A DNA stretch of 64,000 nucleotides from Arthrobacter silvisoli. Lineage in GTDB: Bacteria; Actinomycetota; Actinomycetes; Actinomycetales; Micrococcaceae. Both the position numbers and the translations under genes were made by a program. The stretch spans positions 84,830-148,829 of the forward strand of contig NZ_QRCU01000076.1 in NCBI RefSeq assembly GCF_003369445.1. The letters are read 5' to 3'. The notes under the pieces were generated by a model. The model had not been told where the DNA came from, did no database searches, and worked only from the letters and a program-made list of their open reading frames with translations. Shown in pieces: positions 1 through 8,116 of the stretch (its first letter is position 1; each line of letters begins with the position of its first letter).

Positions 1-2
1 TG

Positions 3-338
3 CTGCTCGCCGTCGTCGTGCTGTTGCTGCCTGTCCTGCTGCTGTGCGGAAGGCTTGAGGAACGCCCGACGGCGGCCGTCCACGCGCGGGGCCGCGCGCC
101 TGCCGCCGTGGTGACGGCCGGCGTCGTGGTCTTCATCCCCATACTGGACGCCGCGCTGAACGGGCTCACCCTCGCCTTGCTGGGCGGCGGGGCAGCCTGC
201 TTCATGCTCGCGGTGCTACTGCTGGGACGCGTGGTGGAGCCGTCGCAAGCCCCGCCCGCCGAGCCTTCCACGAGGGCAGGCCAAGCCCGCCGGTTGCCAT
301 TGCCAGAGGCCGGATTACGTGCCAATGTCGAGTCATGA
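3..338 (+). CDS. C-terminal part of a hypothetical membrane protein
   Basis: The reading frame is open at the left edge, so the true start lies outside the window; a GTG at 18 would only be an internal codon. What is visible begins with a leucine/valine-rich membrane segment, then a basic linker (residues ERPTAAVHARGRAP), then one or two further hydrophobic segments (VVTAGVVVFIPILDAAL and LALLGGGAACFMLAVLLLG), and a polar proline-rich tail. No enzymatic motif is present. It ends in an ATGA overlap with the acetyltransferase at 335, suggesting translational coupling. I do not recognise the family; DUF-type actinobacterial membrane protein is all that can be said. Confidence 0.55.
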   Translation: MLAVVVLLLPVLLLCGRLEERPTAAVHARGRAPAAVVTAGVVVFIPILDAALNGLTLALLGGGAACFMLAVLLLGRVVEPSQAPPAEPSTRAGQARRLPLPEAGLRANVES

Positions 339-691
339 CCGAGTTCACGGATTCCTTGGCAGAGTCGTTCCACGGTGACGTCACCACCGTCCGGAACGAC
401 AGATTCCACCGTTACGAGCTCCTGGTGAACGGCGAACTTGCAGTGATCTCGCAGTTCATGGACCGGCCCGGCCATATCGATTTCATGCACACGGAAACCA
501 AGGAAAAGTTCAAGGGCCGCGGCCTGGCGAAGGTCCTCGCCCGCTTCGCCCTGGACGACGTGGTGGCCTCCGGAAAGCGGATCATCCCGCATTGCCCCTA
601 CATTGCCGCCTTCCTCCGCCAGCACGAGGGCTACGAGCTCGACATCGACTGGCCGGCCGAGCCGCCCGTCGGAGAGCCCGGCAACGAGTAG
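335..691 (+). CDS. GCN5-related N-acetyltransferase, short Acetyltransf_CG type
   Basis: This 118-residue protein matches the small YjdJ/NATD1-like acetyltransferases rather than full GNATs. The core reads LLVNGELAVISQF, then a HIDFMHTETKEKFKGRGLA segment, where the RGLA turn is the acetyl-CoA pyrophosphate-binding loop (family GxGxA-type motif), then IIPHCPYIAAFLRQH, the conserved C-terminal CPY helix of the family. Substrates of these proteins are mostly unknown. The start overlaps the stop of the upstream membrane protein by 4 bases (ATGA). The downstream gene is convergent, only six bases away. Family assignment is firm; biological role is not. Confidence 0.82.
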   Translation: MTEFTDSLAESFHGDVTTVRNDRFHRYELLVNGELAVISQFMDRPGHIDFMHTETKEKFKGRGLAKVLARFALDDVVASGKRIIPHCPYIAAFLRQHEGYELDIDWPAEPPVGEPGNE

Positions 692-697
692 GGGCAG

Positions 698-1048
698 TTA
701 GTTCAAGCGGCGCTTCTGCCATTGCCACGCGTGCCAGAAGAGCAGCGCCACGGTGGTCAGCGATGAGATCAGCAGAATCTGCGGCACGGAGTTCATAAGG
801 ACGAAGAACACAGGCACCGTGCCGGACTCCGGTGCGGTGCCACCAAAGAACGTGGGCTTGAAACTCTCGGTGATGGCCCAGCTCACGAGCGAGATGATGG
901 CCGCGTCGAGGACCCAGAGGGCCACGATGAACGGGTTCACACGTAATTTCCTGGTGTCCTCCGGCGCGTCCGCCGGGTCATGCGGAAGCGCGTTTCCGTG
1001 CTCGTCGATCTCCCGGATGCTTGTGCTCGGGTTGGGTCCGTCCTGCAT
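698..1048 (-). CDS. Small two-helix membrane protein, unknown function
   Basis: The 116-residue product has an acidic hydrophilic N-terminal third (residues 1-35, rich in D/E/P), then a membrane segment around residues 40-60 (FIVALWVLDAAIISLVSWAI), a short loop, and a second segment around 82-105 (VFFVLMNSVPQILLISSLTTVALLFW) with a basic C-terminus (QKRRLN). This predicts a hairpin membrane protein with both ends cytoplasmic. A purine-rich AGGGGGAA ribosome site precedes the ATG. No family is recognised. A perfect 10-bp inverted repeat (1072-1081 / 1086-1095) sits 24 bases upstream of the start and would fold in the 5' leader. Confidence 0.6.
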   Translation of the reverse strand: MQDGPNPSTSIREIDEHGNALPHDPADAPEDTRKLRVNPFIVALWVLDAAIISLVSWAITESFKPTFFGGTAPESGTVPVFFVLMNSVPQILLISSLTTVALLFWHAWQWQKRRLN

Positions 1049-1359
1049 CGTTTCCCCCTAAGATGCCGTGCCGCGCCCAGCCCCCGCTGGGCGCGTTTGC
1101 TGAGGACTCTACACCGCAGCCTTGTCGGGTTCTGCGGGATCATTCCGGAGCCGGCCTAATATGCCGGCGCATATCCGAGGCCGGAGGGCTTGTCCCTTCG
1201 AGCGATGCCGCGGACCCCGCTCTGCAACCCCGTGAGCACGCGCCGCGCCTACGTCCCGCAGCGGAAAGGCGGCAAGCTACAGCACTGCTGCCCGACGGAT
1301 CCAGTCAACGTTTCCCACCCCGTCACACCCCGTGAATTAGGGCACAAAAGTTTGACGAA
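1049..1359. other. Non-coding gap before the siderophore operon
   Basis: No convincing gene lies here. It holds the leader of the minus-strand membrane protein, including the hairpin CGCGCCCAGC (1072-1081) / GCTGGGCGCG (1086-1095), and the upstream half of the siderophore promoter region. A TTGACG at 1352-1357 is a candidate -35 element, overlapped downstream by the iron box. Short open frames here lack ribosome sites and look random. Confidence 0.5.
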
Positions 1360-1387
1360 AAGGCAAGCCTAAGTAAGGCTTGCCTTG
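1360..1387 (+). promoter_or_regulatory. Iron box (DtxR/IdeR/DmdR operator) overlapping the siderophore promoter
   Basis: A perfect 11-bp inverted repeat, AAGGCAAGCCT (1360-1370) and AGGCTTGCCTT (1376-1386), has a 5-base spacer. Aligned on its AGGCT core, 1369-1387 matches the 19-bp DtxR/IdeR consensus (TWAGGTWAGSCTWACCTWA) at 15 positions by my count. It lies just downstream of a TTGACG -35-like hexamer and about 60 bases before the first siderophore gene, the usual place for iron-dependent repression. The operator is inferred from sequence; which regulator binds is not shown because no dtxR gene is in the window. Confidence 0.75.
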
Positions 1388-1446
1388 CCTAACAGCGCGT
1401 GGAGTGTTGCTGGGCATTTGTTTGATCCCAGTGGAAGGAGGCCGAC

Positions 1447-3144
1447 GTGACGTCGCCCAGCATGGAAGTCCGGCGCGGTGAAACCGAGCGCAGCGAAACC
1501 GAGCGCGGTGAAACCGGGCCCGGTGAAACGGAGCCCAACGAAGGACGCAATGACATCGGAGCTGGTGAAACCGATCCCAGTACCGAAGGCGGGATCGCGC
1601 CGGAAGCGGACTTCGGGACCAGCGTGGAGCTTGCGCTCGCGGCAAGCAACCAGCTTTTCAACGCGCGGAACTCGCCCAGTTATGTCGCGCAGGTGCTGCA
1701 GGGCGTCAACGCCGTGGCCACCAAGGTCCAACGGACCACCCGGCCGTTCACCGGCGTCGGGCATGCGGGGCTTAAGGCAAAAGTGGACGCAGTGGAGCTC
1801 AGCCGGCCCCTCCGCGACACCGCCGCCGCCCTCGAGGAACTCGACGAGCTTTACCTCAAGGACGCCATCTACTTCCATGACTCCCGCTACGCCGCGCACC
1901 TGAACTGCCCCGTAGTGATCCCGGCACTGGTGGGCGAGGCCGTGCTCTCAGCCGTCAATTCCTCCATGGACACCTGGGACCAGAGCGCCGGCGCCACAAT
2001 GATCGAGCGCCGCCTCATCGGGTGGACCGCCGAACGCATTGGCTTCGGCCCGGACGCGGACGGCGTGTTCACCTCCGGCGGCAGCCAGTCCAATTTCCAG
2101 GCGCTCCTGATGGCCCGCAACCACGCCGTCGCCAAGCTCCGCGCTGCCGGTGCCGCCGGCAGCGGCGCCCGCCTCCCGCAGCTGCTGGACCGGCTGCGCA
2201 TCTTCACCTCGCGGGACAGCCATTTCAGCATCCAGAAGTCGGCTTCCATGCTGGGCCTCGGTTTCGACGCCGTCATCGCCGTCCCCACTGCTGCTGACCA
2301 CCGCATGGACCCTGCCGCGCTGGCCGCCGCCCTTGCCGAAACGCACGACGCCGGCCTGGTGCCGATGGCGGTCGTGGCCACCGCCGGGACCACGGACTTC
2401 GGCGCTGTGGACCCGCTCGCGGAGCTCGCCGCCCTGGCCCGCGCCTATGATTCCTGGTTGCACGTCGACGCCGCGTACGGCGGAGGCCTGCTCGTCTCGA
2501 ACCGTTACCGCCACCTGATCGACGGCACCCACCTGGCCGACTCCGTCACCGTGGACTATCACAAGACCTACTTCCAGCCCGTGAGCTCCAGCGCGGTCCT
2601 GGTGCGCAACGGCGCCATGTTGCGCCACGTCACCTACTACGCGGACTACCTCAACCCGGAGAGCGCCGCCAAGGCCCAGGTCCCCAACCAGGTGGACAAG
2701 AGCATCCAGACCACCCGCCGCTTCGATGCCCTCAAGCTGTGGCTGACCCTGCGCACCATGGGGGCCGAAGCCATCGGCGCCCTCTTCGACGAAGCCATCG
2801 ACCTCGCCGGGCGCGTTGGTGCGCTGCTGGCCGAGGACCCCGACTTCGAGCTCGCCGCCGAGCCGCAACTGAGCACCCTCGTCTTCCGCTACCGGCCCGT
2901 TGTGGGCGGTTCCCGCCTGGTTGAGGCGGCAGCCGACCGCCTCAACCCCGCCATCCGCGCCGCCGTGTTCGCCTCCGGCGAGGCGGTGGTGGCCGGCACC
3001 AAAGTGGACGGCCACCACTACCTGAAGTTCACCCTGCTCAACGCCGAGGCGAGCCGGAACGACATCCGCGAAATCATCGAGCTGCTGCGCCGCACCGGCG
3101 CCGGCCTGCTCGCCGGCACCAACAGCAAGGAAAACGCAGCATGA
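1447..3144 (+). CDS. desA: PLP-dependent decarboxylase of the siderophore operon (DesA-like lysine decarboxylase)
   Basis: Group II PLP decarboxylase of the lysine/diaminobutyrate type, expected to make cadaverine from lysine for hydroxamate assembly. Aspartate of the HVDAAYGG motif (starts at residue 339) would hold the PLP ring nitrogen, and Lys373 in the DYHK motif would form the Schiff base. A GTG start at 1447 is supported by AAGGAGG at 1435-1441. The family core begins only near residue 50: the first ~45 residues are an acidic low-complexity extension with GETER/SETER/GETGP/GETEP repeats, which is unusual. It leads a four-gene operon with ATGA overlaps and is preceded by an iron box. 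Order decarboxylase-hydroxylase-acyltransferase-NIS synthetase is that of Streptomyces desABCD, which is why I prefer lysine to diaminobutyrate as substrate. Confidence 0.9.
   Translation: MTSPSMEVRRGETERSETERGETGPGETEPNEGRNDIGAGETDPSTEGGIAPEADFGTSVELALAASNQLFNARNSPSYVAQVLQGVNAVATKVQRTTRPFTGVGHAGLKAKVDAVELSRPLRDTAAALEELDELYLKDAIYFHDSRYAAHLNCPVVIPALVGEAVLSAVNSSMDTWDQSAGATMIERRLIGWTAERIGFGPDADGVFTSGGSQSNFQALLMARNHAVAKLRAAGAAGSGARLPQLLDRLRIFTSRDSHFSIQKSASMLGLGFDAVIAVPTAADHRMDPAALAAALAETHDAGLVPMAVVATAGTTDFGAVDPLAELAALARAYDSWLHVDAAYGGGLLVSNRYRHLIDGTHLADSVTVDYHKTYFQPVSSSAVLVRNGAMLRHVTYYADYLNPESAAKAQVPNQVDKSIQTTRRFDALKLWLTLRTMGAEAIGALFDEAIDLAGRVGALLAEDPDFELAAEPQLSTLVFRYRPVVGGSRLVEAAADRLNPAIRAAVFASGEAVVAGTKVDGHHYLKFTLLNAEASRNDIREIIELLRRTGAGLLAGTNSKENAA
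1477..1536 (+). repeat. Four 15-bp in-frame tandem repeats in the decarboxylase N-terminus
   Basis: Units of 15 bases starting at 1477, 1492, 1507 and 1522 (first unit GGTGAAACCGAGCGC) encode GETER, SETER, GETGP and GETEP. A further diverged GETDP follows at about 1564. Being a multiple of three, gain or loss of units changes protein length without a frameshift. Confidence 0.85.
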
Positions 3145-4529
3145 GCACTACTTCCAAAGCCGCCGCGCCCAAAGAGACCCCGGAATCCGGCCGCATCCAT
3201 GACCTCGCGGGGATCGGCCTCGGGCCCTTCAACCTGGGCCTGGCCGCGCTGAGCGAGCCCATCGACGGCCTGGATGCCGTCTTCCTGGAACGCCGAGAGT
3301 CTTTCGACTGGCACCCCGGCATGATGCTGGAACCGGCGCACCTGCAGGTCCCGTTCATGGCGGACCTGGTTACTCTGGCCGACCCGACGTCCAAGTACTC
3401 CTTCCTGAACTTCCTCAAGCAGACCGGCCGGCTGTACCGCTTCTACATCCGGGAAAACTTCTACCCGCTGCGCGCCGAGTTCAACCAGTACTGCCAGTGG
3501 GTGGCGGGCCAACTGGACTCCGTGCGTTTTAGCACGGATGTGCTGGACGTGGCGTATGGCGACGGCGTGTACACCCTTTCCGTGCAGGGCCCGGACGGCG
3601 TGGAGGTGCTCAAGGCGCGGCGGCTGGTGCTTGGCACCGGCACCAGCCCCTACATCCCGGCGGCCTGTGCCGGGATAGTCTCCGGCGAGAATGCCGGCGG
3701 ACTCGTCCTCCACAACGCCGACTACCTGTCGAGGAAGAGTGAACTGCAGGCCAAGCACAGCATCACCATCGTGGGCAGCGGGCAGAGCGCTGCGGAGCTC
3801 TACTACGAGCTGCTCGGCGAAATCGACGTCCACGGCTACCAGCTCAACTGGGTGACCCGCTCGGGGCGCTTCTTCCCGCTGGAGTACACCAAGCTGACCC
3901 TGGAAATGACCTCCCCGGAGTACGTGGACTACTTCCATTCCCTCCCGGCGGAGCAACGCGATTCACTGATTGACAGCCAGAAGAACCTGTACAAGGGCAT
4001 CAACTCGGAGTTGATCGACGACATCTACGATCTGCTCTACACCAAGAGCCTCTCCGGCATCGTGGACACGCAGCTCTTCACGCACTCCTCGCTCAACGCC
4101 GCCGCCTGGGACGCCGCCAAAGGCACCCACACCCTGGAACTTCGCCATGAAGAGCACGGCCGCGACTTCACCCTGGAATCCGAAGCCGTCATCTTCGCCA
4201 CCGGCTACAAGTACCAGGAGCCCGGCTTCCTGGCTGGGATAGCGGACCGCATCCGCCGCGACTGCCGCGGTCGCTTTGACGTCTCCCGCAACTACAGCAC
4301 CGGCGTCGGACCCGGCGAAATCTTCGTCCAGAACGCGGAGTTGCACACCCATGGCTTCGTCACGCCGGACCTCGGCATGGCCGCCTACCGCAACTCCTGG
4401 ATCCTGCGCGAAATCACCGGCCGCGAGGTCTACCCGATCGAGCGCAGCATCGCCTTCCAGCAGTTCGGCGCACCTGTTGCGGCCGACGCGCCCGTGGCCT
4501 CAGATGCAGCCGTGGCGGTGAAGGCATGA
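3141..4529 (+). CDS. desB: FAD/NADPH-dependent amine N-monooxygenase (DesB-like)
   Basis: Member of the lysine/ornithine N-hydroxylase family, expected to N-hydroxylate cadaverine (or lysine) to give the hydroxamate precursor. FAD-binding GIGLGPFNL lies at residues 24-32, the NADPH-binding GSGQSAAE motif at 212-219, and the C-terminal ATGY of the family at 353-356. The FHPGMM-type substrate loop is present as DWHPGMMLEP. Length (462) is normal with a slightly long alanine-rich tail after residue 440. The start overlaps the decarboxylase stop (ATGA) and its own stop overlaps the acyltransferase start, so the four genes are translationally coupled. Cadaverine rather than lysine is inferred from gene order. 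Confidence 0.92.
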   Translation: MSTTSKAAAPKETPESGRIHDLAGIGLGPFNLGLAALSEPIDGLDAVFLERRESFDWHPGMMLEPAHLQVPFMADLVTLADPTSKYSFLNFLKQTGRLYRFYIRENFYPLRAEFNQYCQWVAGQLDSVRFSTDVLDVAYGDGVYTLSVQGPDGVEVLKARRLVLGTGTSPYIPAACAGIVSGENAGGLVLHNADYLSRKSELQAKHSITIVGSGQSAAELYYELLGEIDVHGYQLNWVTRSGRFFPLEYTKLTLEMTSPEYVDYFHSLPAEQRDSLIDSQKNLYKGINSELIDDIYDLLYTKSLSGIVDTQLFTHSSLNAAAWDAAKGTHTLELRHEEHGRDFTLESEAVIFATGYKYQEPGFLAGIADRIRRDCRGRFDVSRNYSTGVGPGEIFVQNAELHTHGFVTPDLGMAAYRNSWILREITGREVYPIERSIAFQQFGAPVAADAPVASDAAVAVKA

Positions 4530-5137
4530 GCTTCACCTTCCGCCCTGTCGACCCGCTCACTGACGCACCCCTCCTCCACAGCTGGGTGAGCCGGCCGTAC
4601 GCGCGCTTCTGGGGCATGGTGTCCTCCACAGTCCAGGACGTTGTGGAGGAGTACTCGCGAATTGCCGCGAGCGGTCACCACCAAGCGTTCCTGGGGCTCG
4701 ACGGCGGCGTCCCCGCCTTCCTGATGGAGCGGTACCAGCCGGGCGAATCGCCACTGGCGGACGTCTACGAGGTGCAGCCCGGCGACATCGGCATGCACCT
4801 GCTCGTCGCCCCGCCGTTTGGCGAGCCGCAGCCCGGGTTCACCACCACCGTCATGCAGTCCGTGATGTCGCAGTTGTTCGAGGACCCACAGACGGAACGG
4901 GTGGTCGTGGAGCCGGATGCCAGGAACCACAAGATCCACGTGCTGAACGAGCGCGTGGGCTTCCGCCCCGAGCGGGTGGTGATTCTTCCCGCCCTGCCTG
5001 CACCGGAAGGGAGCCCTGCCGAAACCCACAAGGAAGCCCTCCTCAGCTTCTGCACGCGCACCGGTTTCCTCGCCACCCTGACCCCCGAACCAGCCGCAAC
5101 TGAACCCGCCTACGTCCCCGCAGGAGAGAACCGATGA
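4526..5137 (+). CDS. desC: Siderophore acyltransferase, GNAT/AlcB-IucB family (DesC-like)
   Basis: A 203-residue acetyltransferase of the IucB/AlcB/RhbD type, expected to acylate N-hydroxycadaverine with acetyl- or succinyl-CoA. Family hallmarks are the N-terminal FRPVDPLTDAPLLHSWV, the SHW-type segment VSRPYARFWGM, the ADVYEVQPGDIGMHLLV beta-strands with the GDIGMH motif, and the VVVEPDARNHKIHVLNERVGF acetyl-CoA-binding helix. Overlaps of four bases at both ends couple it to its neighbours. The last 25 residues are a variable proline/alanine-rich tail. The acyl donor cannot be told from sequence. Confidence 0.9.
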   Translation: MSFTFRPVDPLTDAPLLHSWVSRPYARFWGMVSSTVQDVVEEYSRIAASGHHQAFLGLDGGVPAFLMERYQPGESPLADVYEVQPGDIGMHLLVAPPFGEPQPGFTTTVMQSVMSQLFEDPQTERVVVEPDARNHKIHVLNERVGFRPERVVILPALPAPEGSPAETHKEALLSFCTRTGFLATLTPEPAATEPAYVPAGENR

Positions 5138-6996
5138 CCGCCATTCCCGAAGCAAGCACCCGATCCGCCGGCCCGGTGGAGCACCTGACACCCGAGCGCT
5201 GGGCGGCCGCCAACCGCCACCTGGTCCGCAAGGCCATCGCGGAGTTCTCCCACGAGCGCATCCTGGCGCCGGAACTGCTGGAGGACGCGGGCGCCGGCGT
5301 CGGGCTGTACCGCGTGGTGAGCGACGACGCGTCGGTGGAGTACCGTTTCCAGGCGAGGGTGCTTGAACTGGACCACTGGAGCATCCCCGCGGAATCGATC
5401 GTCCGGGCTGGGCCGGGGGAGAAGGGACCCACTGAACTCCCGCTCGATGCCCTGGACTTCATCGCCGAATTCCGCGACACCCTGGCGATCCGAGAGGAGC
5501 AGTTGTCGGTCTACCTCGAGGAAATCAGCAGCACCCTGGCCGGTCACGCCTACAAGCAGGGCAACCCGCTCCGCTCGGCCGCACTCGCGGCCGGCATTAC
5601 CGGCGGGGCGGACGTCGCGGCCGATTTCCAGGCGATCGAACGCACCATGAGCGAAGGGCACCCGTGTTTCGTGGCCAACAACGGCCGCCTGGGCTTCGGG
5701 ATCACCGACTACCACGCGTTCGCCCCGGAAAGCGGTGCGGACGTACAGCTGCAGTGGATCGCCGTGCACCGCAGCAAGGCAGTGTTCACCTCCAGCGCAG
5801 GCCTGGGCTACCGCGCCCACTTCGAGGCCGAGCTCGGCGCGGACGCGCTGGCCTGCTTCGACGCGGAGCTCTCCGCGCGGGGCCTGGACCCGCAGGACTA
5901 CCTGCTCATGCCGGTGCACCCCTGGCAGTGGGAGAACAAGCTCACCGTGACGTTCGCGGCGGAGATCGCCCAGCGGCATATCGTCCACCTGGGCACCGGC
6001 GAGGACACCTACCAGGCCCAGCAGTCGATCCGGACGTTTTTTAACACGTCCGCGCCAAATAAGTGCTACGTCAAGACGGCGATGTCCGTGCTGAACATGG
6101 GCTTCATGCGGGGGCTGTCCCCGCAGTACATGAAGGCCACCCCGGCCATCAACGACTGGCTGCACGGGCTGATTTCCCGGGACACCGAATTGCAGGAGCG
6201 CGGCCTGGCCATGATCCGTGAGTCCGCCGCGATCGGCTACAACAACCACTACTACGAGGCTGCCTCGGCCAAGGGCTCGCCGTACCGGAAGATGCTCTCG
6301 GCCCTGTGGAGGGAAAGTCCGCTTCCGCTGCTGGACGGCGGGCAAGGCACAGGGCAGCAATTGGCCACCATGGCGTCGCTGCTGCATGTGGACCCCGACG
6401 GCACTTCGATGGTCTCAGAGCTCATCAAGCGTTCCGGGCTGGAGCCCGCCGAGTGGCTCCGCCGCTACCTCGAGGCCTACCTGGTTCCGCTGATCCACTG
6501 CCTCTTCGAATACGAACTGGCCTTCATGCCCCACGGCGAAAACGTCATCCTGGTGCTGGAAAACGGTGTGCCGGTCCGGGCCATCATGAAGGACATCGCC
6601 GAGGAAATCGTGGTGATGGGGGAGCGGCTTGAGCTGCCGGAAGAAGTGTCCCGCATCAAGGCCGACATCCCGGCCGAGGAGATGGTGCTCGCCGTCTTCA
6701 CCGACGTCTTCGACTGCATCTTCCGATTCCTGGCCGCAATCCTCGCGGAGGACGGAACGCTCGCCGAGGAGGAGTTCTGGAAGGTGACGGCCGGCGTCGT
6801 GCGTTCCTACCAGAAGCGGCACCCGGAACTGGCGGATCAGTTCGCCATGCACGATCTCTTCGCCCCGGACTTCGAGCTGTCCTGCCTCAACCGCCTGCAA
6901 TTGCGCAACAACCAGCACATGCTGGACCTCAGCGATCCCTCGGGCGGTCTCCAGATGGCCGGCCGGCTGAAGAACCCACTCGCCAGGTTCGCCTGA
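5134..6996 (+). CDS. desD: NRPS-independent siderophore synthetase, IucA/IucC family (DesD-like)
   Basis: ATP-dependent ligase that condenses N-hydroxy-N-succinylcadaverine units through acyl adenylates and closes or extends the desferrioxamine chain. At 620 residues it has normal length. Visible family motifs: GHPCFVANNGRLGFGITDYHAFAPES (nucleotide loop, cut here only for naming: GHP...GRLGFG), VHPWQWENK, KCYVKTAMSVLNMGFMRGLS, YNNHYYE, and the C-terminal MPHGENVILVLENG active-site segment followed by MKDIAEEI. A single NIS synthetase argues for a homopolymeric desferrioxamine rather than aerobactin, which needs two. It is the last gene of the operon and is followed by a strong hairpin. No siderophore transporter or reductase gene adjoins. 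Confidence 0.93.
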   Translation: MTAIPEASTRSAGPVEHLTPERWAAANRHLVRKAIAEFSHERILAPELLEDAGAGVGLYRVVSDDASVEYRFQARVLELDHWSIPAESIVRAGPGEKGPTELPLDALDFIAEFRDTLAIREEQLSVYLEEISSTLAGHAYKQGNPLRSAALAAGITGGADVAADFQAIERTMSEGHPCFVANNGRLGFGITDYHAFAPESGADVQLQWIAVHRSKAVFTSSAGLGYRAHFEAELGADALACFDAELSARGLDPQDYLLMPVHPWQWENKLTVTFAAEIAQRHIVHLGTGEDTYQAQQSIRTFFNTSAPNKCYVKTAMSVLNMGFMRGLSPQYMKATPAINDWLHGLISRDTELQERGLAMIRESAAIGYNNHYYEAASAKGSPYRKMLSALWRESPLPLLDGGQGTGQQLATMASLLHVDPDGTSMVSELIKRSGLEPAEWLRRYLEAYLVPLIHCLFEYELAFMPHGENVILVLENGVPVRAIMKDIAEEIVVMGERLELPEEVSRIKADIPAEEMVLAVFTDVFDCIFRFLAAILAEDGTLAEEEFWKVTAGVVRSYQKRHPELADQFAMHDLFAPDFELSCLNRLQLRNNQHMLDLSDPSGGLQMAGRLKNPLARFA

Positions 6997-6999
6997 GCG

Positions 7000-7032
7000 G
7001 AGGGGTGGCGCCCCGGCCGGGCGCCACCCCTC
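7000..7032 (+). terminator. Strong hairpin after the siderophore operon
   Basis: A perfect 14-bp stem (7000-7013 with 7019-7032) closes a 5-base loop, starting three bases after the desD stop codon. There is no U-run, as is common for actinobacterial terminators. Confidence 0.75.
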
Positions 7033-7107
7033 GTAAATCGCCCTGAACTGTGCTGCACTGAAGTCATCAGGCCTTGGAACTTGCGGGCCGATGGCGAGGT
7101 GGTTGGC

Positions 7108-7383
7108 ATGGCCGGGCGGAATGATGACCATTGGGTCCTGATCGGGCGCGATCAGCTGCGGGGGTCACTTGCGGGAACCTGCGCTTTCGTGGCGCTGCTC
7201 TGCTGGTGGATCGGGCTGACGGGCTATGTCAACGCCGGCGGATTCGCCAGCGGTGCGGGTGGGGTACTCGTGTTCCTCATGCCACCGGCATGGATCACGG
7301 CGCTGGCCGTCGTCTTGATGCGCGGCGTCATCCATCATCCTCCGAAGACGGTCCGCCACGCTCCGCGGCGCCCGGGAAAATGA
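7108..7383 (+). CDS. Small two-helix membrane protein, unknown
   Basis: I start it at the ATG at 7108, which has a GAGGTGG ribosome site 7 bases upstream; a TTG at 7081 in frame has none. The 91-residue product has a charged N-terminus (NDDHWVLIGRDQLR), a membrane segment CAFVALLCWWIGLTGYV, a glycine-rich loop, a second segment VLVFLMPPAWITALAVVLM and a basic tail (HHPPKTVRHAPRRPGK). It converges with the TPR protein, seven bases away. The family is not recognised. Confidence 0.5.
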   Translation: MAGRNDDHWVLIGRDQLRGSLAGTCAFVALLCWWIGLTGYVNAGGFASGAGGVLVFLMPPAWITALAVVLMRGVIHHPPKTVRHAPRRPGK

Positions 7384-7390
7384 CCCGGCG

Positions 7391-7906
7391 CTACCCCTCG
7401 TCCGTGCCCTCCGGTTTCTCCAGCAGGGCGCGGGCGTAGTTTTTCATGGAGCGCTGGTACCGCGGAAGGTGGGGCGCCAGCGCAGTGAGGGCGAGCGAGA
7501 GGGCTTCGCGCTCCCGCCCGGTGTCGGCGAGGGCGAGGGCCAGCACGGCGTCCACGGCATCGGAAAGCTGGTCCCTGCCGCGGCCGCGTTCGTCCGTCAG
7601 CATCGTCACGCTGATGTCCGGGCGGCCCAGGTTCCGCAGTGAGCTCGCCAGTTGGATGACCGCCCGACGCCGGCGCTCGCCTTCCAGCCCCGTTTCCAGC
7701 GCCTTGCCGTACAGCGGAACGGCGCGCTCCGGATAGCCCGTGGAGTCGTAGGCCGAGGCGAGCTCGAAGTCGGCTTCGGCCGCGCCCTGGGGCAGTTCCG
7801 CGCAGAGCTTCTTCATCGCGGTATGGAAGTCGTCGCGCCCGCGCTCGTCCAACGAGGCCCACAGGGCTGCAACGCGTTGCTCCCACTCACCTTTCTGCAT
7901 ACGCAC
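7391..7906 (-). CDS. Tetratricopeptide repeat protein (TPR_5 type)
   Basis: A 171-residue soluble helical protein. After a WEQRVAALWASLDERGRDDFHTAM N-terminal pair of helices come typical TPR helices: AAEADFELASAYDSTGYPERAVPLYGKAL (with the A-Y-P pattern of TPRs), then RRRAVIQLASSLRNLGRPDISVTML and DAVDAVLALALADTGREREALSLAL. This is the composition of the pfam TPR_5 family of about 160 residues, a likely protein-protein scaffold with no catalytic site. A start two codons later (M3) is equally possible. Confidence 0.8.
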   Translation of the reverse strand: MRMQKGEWEQRVAALWASLDERGRDDFHTAMKKLCAELPQGAAEADFELASAYDSTGYPERAVPLYGKALETGLEGERRRRAVIQLASSLRNLGRPDISVTMLTDERGRGRDQLSDAVDAVLALALADTGREREALSLALTALAPHLPRYQRSMKNYARALLEKPEGTDEG

Positions 7907-8116
7907 AAGAGTAGCGGGAGTAGCGGGAGTGGCGGATGGGATCTGGCGTACTTGTGCGACTCTTTCTGGAGGCCGGCAAGCCGCATCAAATATTTAGATC
8001 TTCTTGGCCTGATTTATTCGCTATGCAGATGCAGATGGGCGCGTGATGATGGGTAAACCGTCACACAGGGCGCGATCTTTGATGTCGTGCGCGTCAAGTT
8101 ACATAGGAGTATTGAC

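Noticed and set aside
1072..1095. Perfect 10-bp hairpin as a terminator or riboswitch
   Set aside because: It sits in the leader of the minus-strand gene with no U-run and no recognisable aptamer, so I left it as part of the non-coding gap.
1477..1536. Repeats considered as CRISPR or regulatory repeats
   Set aside because: Units are 15 bases without spacers and are in frame inside a translated gene.
5110..6387. 425-residue antisense frame over desD
   Set aside because: Same third-position effect; the plus-strand product is an intact IucA/IucC protein.
3141..6996. Aerobactin-type assembly as the operon's product
   Set aside because: Aerobactin needs two NIS synthetases (IucA and IucC) and no decarboxylase; here there is one synthetase plus a decarboxylase.
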